Assembly: GCF_027744825.2 (NCBI RefSeq)
Contig: NC_071345.1
Location: forward strand, 6,976,001-7,040,000
Direction: 5' to 3'
Length of the DNA: 64,000 nt
From: Synchiropus splendidus
Lineage: Eukaryota; Chordata; Actinopteri; Syngnathiformes; Callionymidae
The translations under genes were made by a program, and so were the position numbers. Numbering within the stretch: the first letter of the stretch is position 1; each line of letters starts with the position of its first letter. The notes under the pieces are model-generated. The model searched no databases, had not been told where the DNA came from, and worked only from the letters and a program-made list of their open reading frames with translations. This document shows positions 50,701 through 62,800 of this stretch, one piece after another.

Positions 50701-53271
50701 TTCCAGAGTAATATTTGACAAAATACAAGTCAAAAGAAGTTGCGGATGGTCTGACTTCAGTGGTAACTCTACTGTCTGTAGGGGATTTGTTCCCCCAATT
50801 ACTGACATAAATCCAACAAAATGTGTTTAGCGTCAAGGATTAAGGTTGATGTCAATTTTCTCTGTACTTTCTAAATATGTATCTCCAGAGGGGCCCGAAC
50901 CTCTAAATTTGGTGATATAGTTGCTGTAGAACACCCACCTCAGCAAAGCAGTGGCCAATGAACCTTAATAATATACCTGACTTTAAGAACTCTGGGTTCT
51001 TCAGACCGGTAACACTTGAATAAGGGTAGAGTATAGTTCAATAAAAGATCAATTGTTATTTTTTCCATCATTCTTTTTTCTACAGATTTTTCGGCCTTTA
51101 TTTTCTTTTTCCCTTCTCAGTATTATTTTTAAATTTTTTAAATGAGTAATGCCCGTTTTATCAGCAGTTCTTGTACCTCAATATAAGTAAATAAAATGTA
51201 CAGAAAAAAGCTACTCTGTAATTAAATGTCTTCATATCATGTTTTGCCCATAGTTCACCAAGCTACTGACCCCTTAAAAAAACTTCCAATGTTTGTGATA
51301 TTGAGAATCTTGAAAGAAAATGTATCAAATATGACATTATACTCAATCAAATAACATATTTTCCAGTATATAATGTCACATTTTCCTGATTTATAATATT
51401 ATTCATTTATTTATTTGTATTGTATGTTGTAATGTATATTATTGTATTTTGTTCGGTTGTTGACGGCCCCTCACATTTGTCACAGTAGATCAGGGATGGC
51501 CAAGCAGTCAGAGGCTAAGAACCACATTGTTTTACTATGTGTTATGTTTCATTTTTTGTGTGTGCTTTTATTTTGTTATTTTCTGTGTTCCGGTGTGTTG
51601 TTTCCTTCTTTTTTTTTTTTTTATCCCATCGTTTCCGCTGATCAGTCTGCAGGGGTTTCTACACCTGGGTTCCAGACTGCGTTGCCAGATGGTCACTTTG
51701 CGTTCTGATGGTTTTCACCCCTTCCCCGTGTGTTTGTCCACCTTTCTCCGCTTCTGCTGTTGACATCCTCAGTTGCTCCTTCTCGTCCATGTGTTATTTG
51801 TGTTCATTGTATCAAAAGTAATAGCAATACCTACTCTCGTTGTTCAAGTTTTCTGTCTACCGGTATCGATTCTGCAATTGTCCATGTATTTCTGTTAGAT
51901 CAGAAGACGGTCCAAGTCCTGGGTCCTTGCTGTGACCACAATGAAAAGAAAAACTGCTCCAAAAGTGCGTCGCTGTTAAATCTAAATGAGACTTAAACTA
52001 ATGTCTTAGCTGCAGGCTGAATTAATGTCTGTATTTAAAACCGATCCCTCTTTATGCCCGCAAGAAATGTCAGACTTCAATTTCAGTGTTAGCGCCAGAC
52101 AGAAGGAATGTGTCACATTTATATTTTTAAACAAGATTCACAGAAAGGTTATTCCCATGTTGTCATTAAGTGGTTCTGAGAGTTAGATGAAAAATGTAGG
52201 ACGTGGTGCTACAAAGGGATGAAAAGATAACGTTCTGAGATCTTCAGTTAAACCTCTTAAATCCTCATGAATTATTCATGTTCCTACACATCGACATTTT
52301 TCTTTTCTTTTTCATTAGATTATTAACAAATCATTGGTGAAAGATGAGGTCGTGATAGCAAAAATAGTAATGATTAAATAACACAGATTGAGCTTTTCGG
52401 ACTCATGAACTGTTGACACATTGGAGGATCCTAGCAGGTAGCAGCTTCTACTTATTCCCTGTTTGAGGTGGCTTTACATCGCTGGAAATAAATAGGAATA
52501 TAAGGATTTCAACTACAGATATGAGCTTTTAGCTTGGGGTTGTGTGAAGATATTGTGTTGGGATGGACAGATGAAGGTGGGGAGGAGTCTCCTAGGACAA
52601 TGGAGGAGACAGACCACCAGCTAAAACAGTAGAAGAAGACGAGAGGATAGGCGTTGACAGTGCCTGCTTTTTTCCCTCTGTTGAGCTGAGGGAAAAAAGC
52701 AGGAGACATTGTGTGAGGGGTCTTATTTTCTACCCTTATATCTCAACTCAAATTTATGCTTCAGTGTGCTGAACCCTAAGAACATGAATGAAACCCTGAA
52801 GATGGAGCTCCGACCCACATCTTGAGAGCATTTTTCTCCTGCACATTGATAGAACCCTGATGATCCTGCTTTCATGTCTTCTGTTTTATCTTCTGCTTGA
52901 CTGGTTTGGAGATGGTTTAAAATCAATGCAGTTGAACAGGAAGTTGGAAGGCACACAGGTGTGTAGGCAACAGAGATGGTCCTCAAACATGTCACTTGCT
53001 TCATGCTGAACATTAAAGAGGCTGTTTGTTTCCACTTCTGTTTGAGTTTTCATAACCTGTCTGGGGGAATGCGGCTGTCTTTTGACTGACATGAGTCATA
53101 TTTTGTGCAGCTTCAGAAATCTCCTGGAGCTGAGAACAAGAACGTCTTCAGAGAGGTGGCCTAGTGCAAAATAACCTGTCTGTTGAAGAACAAGGTGAAT
53201 CAAGTGTTTGTACTGAGGCAGAGGATGGTTCTCTTTTTACATTAGAAATTGCAGAAATGCTGCTTTTGTCA

Positions 53272-54155
53272 CTGACAGACAGATGGAAAGACGGACGGAT
53301 GAATGGATTGATGGATGGACAGACAGACCAGTTAACAGGTAGACGGATAGACAGACAAACAGACAAGGAATCAGACAGATGGACGGACAGACGGACACAG
53401 ACAAGCAGACAGACAGACTGACAGACAACAGACAGAGAGACATACAAGATTGAAAGATGGACGGATGGACAGAAAAAGAGACATACAAGCAGACAGACTG
53501 GCAAACAGACAGACAGACAGGCAAGCAAACAAATGGACGGACGGACAGGCAAGCAAACAGAGACAAGGAAACAGGTAGACGGACGGACAGACAGACAAAG
53601 AAACAGACAGATGGACGGTCAGACAGACAAGGAAGCAGACAGACAGAGAGACACATGGACGGACAGACTGGGGGACGGACGGACACACAGACAGACAAAC
53701 AGATAAGGAAACAGACAGATGGACTGACAGACAGACAGGTAAGGAAACACAAGCAGACAGACTGGAAGACGGACAAACAGAGACAAGGAAACAGACAGAT
53801 GGACGGACAAACAGACAAGGAAACAGACAGATGGATGGACAGACAAACAGACAAGGAAACAGACAGATGGACGGACAAACAGACAAGGAAACAGACAGAT
53901 GGATGGACAGACAAACAGACAAGGAAACAGACAGATGGATGGACGGACAGACACATGGACTGACAGACTGGGGGACGGACGGACAGACAGACAGACAAGG
54001 AAACAGAGAGATTGATGAACAGACAGACAAGGAAGCAGACAGATAGACACATAGACGGACAGACAGACATGCAGGGAAACAGACAGATGGACGGACAGAC
54101 AAACAAGGAAAGCGACAGATGGATGGACGGACGGACGGACAGACAGAGAAGCAAA
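53272..54155. repeat. (CAGA)n-type minisatellite with longer units
   Basis: Nearly 900 bases of CAGA/GACG/GATG tetramers organised in longer phrases. For example AAGGAAACAGACAGATGG recurs about every 32-40 bases between 53780 and 53940. The G/A bias is strictly strand-specific. The very long Cys/Ser/Leu-rich frames on the minus strand (up to 329 codons) are artefacts of the missing stop words. Confidence 0.95.
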
Positions 54156-54984
54156 GAGACAGGCATAACACTACAACTAACAGTAGAGTGGTAAGATATG
54201 ATACATTTGGTGTGCGAGCGTCTCACTGCAGTGTTCAGAGATCACAGTGGACTGTATCGGTCCACGTCATCAGGTGAGAGCGGGGTGACTAATGAGGTCT
54301 CTGCCTCCATTAAAAATGTATCAAGGTGTGCTGAGGAACAACATCAGCACTGAGAAAGAGAGAGAGAGAGTCGTGTGGGATTGCAAAGCTGGGGAGGCTG
54401 AATGTGAGTTCAGTTGTTTTGCTTATTTATGACTGGAGTGTGAGGGATGGGGAGGCTGTGAGCTTTGGGCCACGAGTTTCATTGTTTGGTCTGAGTACTG
54501 GAGTCGACTGCATCTCACCGTACAGTAGTTCTCAGGATGTGTTTTTCTCACCTTTAAAGTCAAACATGCATCTTAGCCCCAAGGACACACGCACCTCTCC
54601 GGCGCTGCTGGGTCAGCAGCACCACAGCAGGATGTGTGAAACTCTGTGTCCATCCTCTCGAGCAGAGGTCGTGTGCGGACTTCTCCCTGGAGACACACTG
54701 AGAGAGTGAGAGGCCATCGGCGGGAACATAATGGCTATACAAGCCAGATTTGTTAAGCCATTCTCTGTGACAAGTGGAAAATGGGCAGATCACAATTCAC
54801 TTGAGTCGAGTGCTGGAGTGAAACTCCTTTTGAAAATATTGCTTTTGTGCAGACAAACTGTCAGAATATGACACAAAAACGCCACGGTAAACTGTGTAAA
54901 CTGCTCCGACCTTCTTATTCACTGCCATAGTAACTTTTATAGTTCATTCTTTATGAACCCTTTAAGGTCAAGGTTCCTGTAAGT

Positions 54985-55345
54985 CAGTAGTATACTATAG
55001 TAGTAGTATACTATACTACTAGTATAGTAAAAAGGTTCACTAGTAAAACTATTTTATTATTACTAGTAGTTCTAGTACAACTAAAATGTTCTCTTGAAGC
55101 ACAACCAGACAGTTTGTGTAGCACTTGTCGACCTAATGCAAATGGGGAGGCGGTAATAATAGCCAAATTTCGCTCTCTGATAGGTTTAAATATTTTCAGT
55201 AGCCAATTGAAAGGCAGAATTCACTTTTGTTGAGTTCACCGGTAGCACTAAGAGACAAACATGTCTACTAGTAGACTTCTGACACTTTTCGATTTACTAG
55301 AAAGGTATACTTGGGCACTAGTCAACCAAGACTGAGTACTAGTAC
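54985..55345. repeat. CTAGT/TATAC palindrome-rich patch
   Basis: Two clusters (about 54985-55080 and 55260-55345) are dense in self-complementary words such as TAGTATACTA, ACTAGT and TACTAGTA, able to form several short hairpins. It may be the remnant of a DNA transposon end; no intact TIR pair was defined. Confidence 0.4.
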
Positions 55346-56528
55346 TCAAAGAGCTAAATCAAGGTTCATATCACCCATAAATTTGTGAGCAAACAGCTCT
55401 TCACACAGCCAAAGGTTTGTAGCTCCTGGAAGCTGCATGTCAGAGCTCCTTGCTATGCATGTTACTCACAAACACATCAGAATGTTCTGCAATGACACAT
55501 ATCAAAAACATTAAAGGTACACAACAAACATCATAGGCGTCCACAAAGCAACAGCCAAAAAAAGTGTGAAGTCACAAGTTATCACACACAAAACACAAGA
55601 CCATTAAATAAATACCCATAATGTATTGATATATCATTTAATATATATAATATATATTCATTTGTATGATGAGAAGGATTGTTTCACAACACAGACTTCT
55701 GCCCATTGTAGTATTCACGGATCAAGTTTCAGTACAGCAGGAACCCCATAAACTCGTGATTGCTCTTAATGTCCAACAAACTGTTCCATATTTAACCATG
55801 AATAAATGAATAATGAAAATCTTTAAAATTCAAAACAGCTGGTTGCTGTGAAGACTACAGCTCCGTCTGCTCTGCGGAGAGCATTTGAAGCTCTCATCAT
55901 CAAAGCAACCACATGACATCCTGACCTCGGCTGGCGGCTTGCCACGCCTGGCACGCCCCTACACTACATTCATTTAATAAGGCTGACATGAAACCTGAGC
56001 GCGAGGGGCGAACAATACGATTAATCCAGCGTGGTTTCAAATTTATTGCAGCCGAGACCTTGAGAACTGGGCCCTCTGGGTGTTTGTGCGTGCGAGGTCA
56101 GAGACGGCTGTGATGGATACGGTGGCTCTGTGATGAGGTATCATGTAATGGCATGTGCCGCGGCAGAGAATTGTGTGGACAAGTGATGATCATGACTATG
56201 AGTGGGACAGATTGATGAGGACGCTCGCGGCTCCTCACTTCAATCAGCTCGAGCTGAGCCGTGGTCTTCAAAACAACTTATGAAGACACGGAGTAGCTGT
56301 GACTTTCAACAGGTGGATACATAGATAGATACGGTGACAATGGTGAGTATAGACACGTTTGTTTGATGGACTTCTTTTTTAGATATACATCACAATAAAG
56401 GTGCATTTTCAAGTGTTTCATAACTTGCATCTTTTGCAGCCTTTTTCCTGGGAATTGATTTATTTATTTTTGACAGATCTCACTGTTATTTCACCACGAT
56501 GCCTGTGTAACAGTTGTCGGATAATTAC

Positions 56529-57144
56529 TAGTGGTGGAACTGTAAGAAATTAATTACAATTAATTAATAACAACATTATTACGATGAATTAATTACAAAA
56601 AAAAAAAAATAATTTAAGTGAACAGTTTGCTCTCCAGACAACAGCGAACCTTTGTAAGTGCAGGAGTTCCTGGTCCACTGATCCCACTGATGCACAAGAC
56701 ACGTGGCAGCTAGGATGATAACAACAACAACAAACATGGAGGAATCCCTGAACAAAAGCAAACTGTTTGCTTTTGTTCAGGGATGTTTTTCACTACGCAA
56801 TGTTCAGGGTTTCCACTACTCTGAATGTATTTGAAAATTGAAATTCTTATAAAAATATTTTCAAGAAATTAAAAGAGCTTTAGTTTAAATAAGGTGATAT
56901 GAAAACTTGAATATAGTCACCATCGTGATTTTTTGTGCTTTTGCCAGACTGATGCAAAATAAACAATATTTTGTTGTATGTATTGGTCCATCTTTTGATT
57001 CAGTAATAAACCAAATTCATTCAAATTGAAAAATGTGGCTTTTTGTGGCAAATATTCTTATACCATTAAACGGCGATTAATTGAGATTAATAATCAAAAA
57101 TTCTCTAACTAACTGGATTAATTTTTTAACCCCTACCACTCCTA
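56529..57144. mobile_element. hAT-like non-autonomous transposon, copy 1
   Basis: The ends TAGTGGTGGAACT and (complement of the right end) TAGGAGTGGTAGG are imperfect inverted repeats. The element is flanked by a perfect 8-bp target duplication, ATAATTAC (56521-56528 and 57145-57152). An 8-bp duplication with YAGNGGTGG-type ends is characteristic of the hAT superfamily. It is 616 bases long with no transposase frame. It contains a near-perfect 41-base palindrome at 56744-56784. Confidence 0.85.
56744..56784. repeat. 41-base palindrome inside the hAT-like element
   Basis: Two 20-base arms (ATCCCTGAACAAAAGCAAAC and its exact reverse complement) are separated by a single T. The DNA could extrude as a cruciform, or its RNA could fold into a hairpin. 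Confidence 0.97.
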
Positions 57145-57929
57145 ATAATTACACAAAATACTTTTATTTTTCTATATTTTCATTGTTAAAGTATGTCTGC
57201 TTTCATGGTTGTGTATTGCGTGTTCCGCTTCCCATTTATTTCTTCCTTTTTAGCTTTAATTCTTGTGTATTGTCTCATCTTGTGTAATCTGTCTTCTTGT
57301 ATTTGTCTGCATTGTTTAGTGTTTTTTCAACATTGTAAATGTTTCATTTATTTATTTTTCGCTTGTTGGAGGGACTACATTATGGGGCTAGAATGGGGCC
57401 TGCTTACGTTGGCATTGAAAAAAAAATATTGGCTGAAAAAAAGAATATAGGCTTTGAAAAAAGAATATTGGCTGAAAAAATAAAGATAGATATATTATTA
57501 TAATTTTTTGAACATTCTAGTTTTCTCCCTCAATACAAAAATGTTCTGTTTTTCTTTTCCTGTATTATATTTTCCAGCCAATATTTCAGGCAATGTAAGC
57601 TGGCCCCATTCTAGCCCCTACTATGGTACGTAGGAAAGTGTTTAAAAAAGATGCATGTGCAAAAACATTCTCACGATTTGTATCTGAATTTTATGGAAAA
57701 ACAAAATACTATGCATCAAAACAGTTGCAATTTCCATCAAACGTGCACTGGATTTCAGTAGTTGGGGTCTTACTGTGAGGGGTGCTTGAGTGACTACCAA
57801 TGTTAGGCGCTGTTTTCTTATGCTGCTTCCATATTGTCTATGTATGTCAGACATTGTTATGTCTACATACTGCTAAAATGCTGCCACAGAAACGTTTTCA
57901 AAGTGGCAGGGTCCTCTTCAACACTGATA

Positions 57930-58625
57930 TACTGTGACTCATTCTGGTTGCACTGGAAGGCTGCTCCCTCCTCGGTAGATTAGACGTACCAAACGCCCAT
58001 AACTGTCCTCCACAGAGATGTTTGGGTAACTCATGGTCTCATCATCTTCTGCCTGTGAGACTACAGTCTCTATTTAATCTTGTGGTAACATATAAGCTTC
58101 AGTCCAGGCCCCTGTAATAACAAATGTTGGCCTTTTATTTATTCCTGAGTCCACCAGCTGAAGGCACCTGATTCAGATCCATACTTTTTTGGGGTCATGA
58201 TGTTTAACCCTTTGGTGACGCTTTTAATATTTCCACCTTTGGTAAAATTAATTTCATTTTTTTTTACCTTCTTTGATTTGAACCACATACCGACTGTATC
58301 AAACCAAAACCTTGAGTCTCCGCCACTATCTTCACAGTACAACGCCTCCAAAGTCAGCGAGTCCAACATTCTCTGTAAGACCTTCTGTGTTGCCGATGTA
58401 TCCAGACAAAGTGGTCATGTCACATGGACCTGAATTACTCTTCTCTCCTGGCTACTCTGTGAAGCTACTGGTCACATACACTGGTCCATACAGAGGTGTG
58501 TGTTCCATGTTCCTAAGACAGTGGGGATCTTTGATGATGCACACGTCATCCCAGGCTGATTGGATTTCACCTAGCAGAGTGGACCTTAAGTGGAAGATGA
58601 ATGAGTCACATCTCCTCTCCCCTCC
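57930..58625. pseudogene. Unidentified decayed coding-like segment
   Basis: Protein-like text appears in several frames but is interrupted. On the minus strand one frame reads ETVVSQAEDDETMSYPNISV, then EDSYGRLVRLIYRGG, between about 57940 and 58085. The minus-strand frames at 58139-58369 and the frame around 58400-58610 (including GPVYVTSSFTE) are also open. On the plus strand, 58312-58632 is open (SPGYSVKLLVTYTG). Stops and frame changes break any continuous reading. It may be a pseudogene or a transposon remnant, and I cannot name the family or fix the strand. Confidence 0.25.
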
Positions 58626-59718
58626 TGGTTGAGAGTTCTCACAGTACTGGACCCAATGTGACTAAATGTGACGAAATACTGCCCCCACGTGGTCTTACTG
58701 TGTCTTCTGCGTGGAATTTTTAATAAGTCTTTCGAAAAACATGTAATGTCTCATTCATAAAATATCAAATTTTGATATAAAATATTGCTGCGATGAAAAC
58801 CATTGCCCTTCTGCGCGCCCACTGTGCTCGGCCTCCTGGACCTCACAGCTTTGAGCAGGATTATTGTGCTGGAAGTTCAGGCTGCTGGAAGGATTTTTTC
58901 TGAAGCCCACGTTGTTCCGTGCATTAATAATTCACTCCTGTTCATCATAGTGGGATCGTAAGGAGAAACTCAGGAATAAGGTTCCATGTTAAGAGTGAGA
59001 CTTGTGAGACACAGTTGAATCCTTGCTGGACATCTCCCACCCAGACAATGCACCACCTCGGTCACAGAGGCATGAGCTCTACTCCAAGCCTCTGGCTGGT
59101 GACACACCTCCTCGTTCTATCCTGAAAGAATAGGGTTTAAAACAATAAGTTTAAAAGCAGTCACTTTGTTGATAGGTCATGTTTTTACATTCATTACGAA
59201 TGAATAATATTTATTTTCGGAGTGCCAGATATTAAAAAACTATCTGTGTCGATTCAGCTCCCACTCTACAATAGGAGCTATACATCATTTTAACTCTCTT
59301 CTCCCTCTGGCTTTTTCATCCTGACCATATTTGCATCGTCACTCTGCCCCCTCCATCACTTACGCTGAATCCTCTTAGCAGTGGATTAGACTAAGATGTC
59401 TACCATGTAAGAGGGACACGGAGGAAGAAAGTGAAAGGGGCAGAAGTTGATCATGAAGCACAAGCATTGACGAAAGGAGCACCATGGAGTCATGGGTCCT
59501 CTGTCCCGAAACTGACCGGGACTGGGGTCAAAGGTTGTCCTTCTGCTGGGTGAGCACAATAGCTTGATCTTTTTTTGTAGCGGGAATATTAAAATTCCTG
59601 AGTAAGTTGAGTTATGAGTGCTTCCCCCCTGCAGGGAGAGCCAGCGGAGCCCCCGATGTTGAAGAGTGGTGGTCCCGCTGTCTTCTGCGATACGAACGTC
59701 TGGATGGACTAGCCAGCA

Positions 59719-59871
59719 ATGTCTCTTCTGTCCGCCTCTCACGCTCCGTGCTGGAGTGTTTGTTGTGCTCTCGCTCTGATTTTTCTGATGCTTCAAGAGG
59801 CAAACACTGACATTGTTAATGGAACCATGCAGGACGGTGGGGGCTCCCAGTGCGGGGAGTACAGTAACCAG
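59719..59871 (+). other. Coding exon 1: signal peptide and first Cys
   Basis: 51 codons from ATG to the donor AACCAG|GTAACT. It encodes the hydrophobic leader and MQDGGGSQCGEYSNQ. The reading frame is closed by a stop just upstream, so this is the first possible Met in frame. Confidence 0.65.
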
Positions 59872-62800
59872 GTAACTTCACACACGTGGTTTAGATTTAC
59901 TCCAGTTGTGACAAACTTTCTCTAGATAATAGTCTGTTGTGTTTGAGACACCTTGTGGTGACTCGGTAGTATGTTCTCCATGCAACTCAAAGGTATAGAA
60001 AACAAGTTTAGGTTCTAGAGTTTAGCATGGACTCTTCAATAGATAAAGGTCAGCATCATTCTTCAGAAAGAGCTGAGCCAAAAGGCAAAGCTGACCTTTG
60101 ACTTGTTGACTGGCTTTTGCAGGGGTTTTAAGACAGGGGTGTCTGTATACTGTATGGCGTGTCAGAGGTGCGAACCCTGTAAGGGTGACCGGGTGCACGG
60201 CCCCTCAAGAAATGTTGGCATTTGAAGCCATCTGAAAGTGTATTTCCAGCATTTGGGGCAAAAAATGAGGGAAAAACAACCAATAACTTTTCCATGCTGT
60301 GCTACATGCTACTTGTTCGCCCACAATTTCAAAGCCACAGTCTACTAAGGCATGAGAAGTGGCAAATTTAGATCAAATTCAGTAACATAACCAAGGAGAA
60401 ACACTACAGTCATGGTAACCAGCAAGATGGTACTAGGCACGATACAGGTACTTATGATCGGATAAGTACTGCTTCCTCTTGAAAAAAAAACAAAAAACAG
60501 GATGTCCAGTCTCTAATGTTTTGTAGTTTCTGACACTTCTACATTCCTACTCGCTCAAGTAGAGAGGAAAGGAGCTGTCATTTAGCAGAGACTCAAAGTA
60601 GAACCAGCATTCCTCCTCATCATCTGTAGTGTTTCTGGTATTTACTACTGGGTGGAAGCCATGGGACGAACCCAAGGCTTGTGGCAGGGACCATTTTTCT
60701 GTTGACCTCAGTATTTCTCGGGAGTCCGCGCCTCTTAACTTACACTGCTGCCCCCGCAACCTGATAATTAATAACTGAGGCATCTATCTTGGTCAGTTTG
60801 TGAGGCTAACTAGCAAATGTATTATGTACCTTTTTATTGAGAACAAATTTATGATCACGACATGGTCAATTCTCATTCGTTTTATACATTATTTTTCTGG
60901 CATATATATCATAATTTACAGCAACAAAAGTGACCAAAGTCTGTAAATAATATGAAAAATGTCATCCGACTTTCTACAGTTTTCATACCAGTCAGTCATT
61001 GGTTTCTGACTGTCTGTGTGGGGCTTTTAGTTTTTTTTGTTCAGATACATCATGGATGCTGGAAGTAAATATTTGCTTGCAAAAGCTAAATGCTTGCTGA
61101 TTTATTAGCACTAACCCCTTAGCTGAGGGAAGCTGGAGTTTCCAAAGATTCTGAAGCATAGAACACCCCGTAACTTTTGCTCCCCACATCTGCTTTCGAA
61201 CCAAACCGCAGTTGTGTTTTCAATAGCCATAAACAATATCTTCATACGACTCCCTGACTGTCTTGTCCAGATGATGGAGGACGGAATGTGCCGTCTGGTG
61301 GCCACGCTGCCTCAGTTCGGAGAGCAGAGGTGCCCCGACATGTTCCGCTGCACCGAGGAGGTCTCCTACTGGCTGCACGAGAACGAGGAGAGAAAACAGC
61401 AGATCGTGGCCTTGAAGGAGACGATATCTGAGCTGCAGGAGGAGCTGAGGAACCACCGGCACCGCATCAAAGTCTTTGAGCTGCAGGTGAGATTCTTGTT
61501 GCGACTTAGAAGACCTGGGTCAACAGTCAGCAACAATCCTTTCAAGTGTTTTAGCCTCCCTGGATACCGTCGGGATGTTGCGTGCGTCATGTGACGTAGC
61601 TTGCTTTAATTGCTCATTTCCGACGTGACCCGCGGCGCGGTATTAAAGTAACCCACTTGGCTCTGAGGAGCAACTTCGGCTCCACCAGATCATTGCTGCT
61701 ATTATGACACGTAGCTGTGGTCACTTCTCAGCAACATGTCCTTGACCTCAGCGACTAACAGGATTAGCCTGCTACTCTTCCACGTGCCGCCTCATGCGCC
61801 TCAGCCATTGAGCCTGTGAAAACAGCTTCTCAGTGGTCAGCGGCCAAACGTGCGCTTAATGTGTCGAGTGTGCTGAACCTTAAAACGAGGGAGAGTGGAG
61901 GTCTGCGGCGTAATGAGAGTTAGCGTTATCCGCCATATCCAGGCTGCAAATAGACCACATTATGAAGAGTTGGGCTTTAAGTTTTAAAGCAGACGCTTAA
62001 AGCTTGAGCCTCATATGGTTTGTTGAACTTGGTGTTGCTGAGCTCAGAGGTGTTAAAGGAGCCTTATGGTGACAAGCTGAGTGAGAAACGTTTCATGATG
62101 ATTCATTCCCACCTCATGGAGCGGCTTATTGTATCGCTCCCAGAAGCTTGCTGCCCAGTTCTCCTACCTCAAGTCTTTCTTTTGGTGTGTGGATTTCACT
62201 CTTGGTCTGAGGATGATCCAGAAATTTTTGGTTCCTTAAAAATGTTTAAGGAATCCATCTACGTGAAGTCGCTCACCACCTTACCATCTCATGCTGTCTT
62301 GTTTGTTTACATTGTACATTTACGTTTGTTTGTGTGTAGTTTTTAAGCCTATTTTTTCACAGGGTTGCTTGAGCAGTATACTATATTAGTGTTTAACTCT
62401 TACCCTATTCAAATCTCATCGGTCCGAACACGAGTGAACTGCTTGAGTCTTCGCGATCATGGTTGGAGTGTGGAATAAAAATACATATAGAGTTTCCTGT
62501 ACAGCATCATAGGTGGCCCCATGGCAAAAGTTGTACCTGCCTTGACTTTGTTCCCATAAAAAAAATATATATATAAAAATAAAAATAAAAATAAAAACAC
62601 GTACACTGGTCCATAAATTGTATACCTGCGGTGTGTACACCATCATTTTTAACTTATCTAAGTTGTTAATATGCAAACAAAAGATAAACCTTGTGATTGT
62701 GACTTAACAAGGTTTAAATTGATGCCATGGTAGTTGGACGGACTGATACCAAAAGTAGAACTAAAAAGTAAAGTTTGTCTGACCCAAGTATCACTAGGCG

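Larger units (their letters stand above)
38431..59718. other. Repeat-rich intergenic region between kcnk2 and the secreted coiled-coil gene
   Basis: About 21 kb with no supported gene. It contains a templated 68-base insertion (40575-40681), TIR elements (44728-45048, 47196-47764, 56529-57144), a long CAGA-type minisatellite (53272-54155), a CTAGT/TATAC palindrome-rich patch (54985-55345) and a decayed coding-like segment (57930-58625). The remaining sequence shows nothing recognisable; the short open frames lack conserved motifs. Confidence 0.6.

Noticed and set aside
53237..54226. A 329-codon open frame on the minus strand, rich in Cys, Ser, Val and Leu, with overlapping long frames on both strands
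   Set aside because: It lies entirely in the CAGA-type array. The repeat lacks stop words, so all frames stay open; composition is that of translated tetranucleotides.
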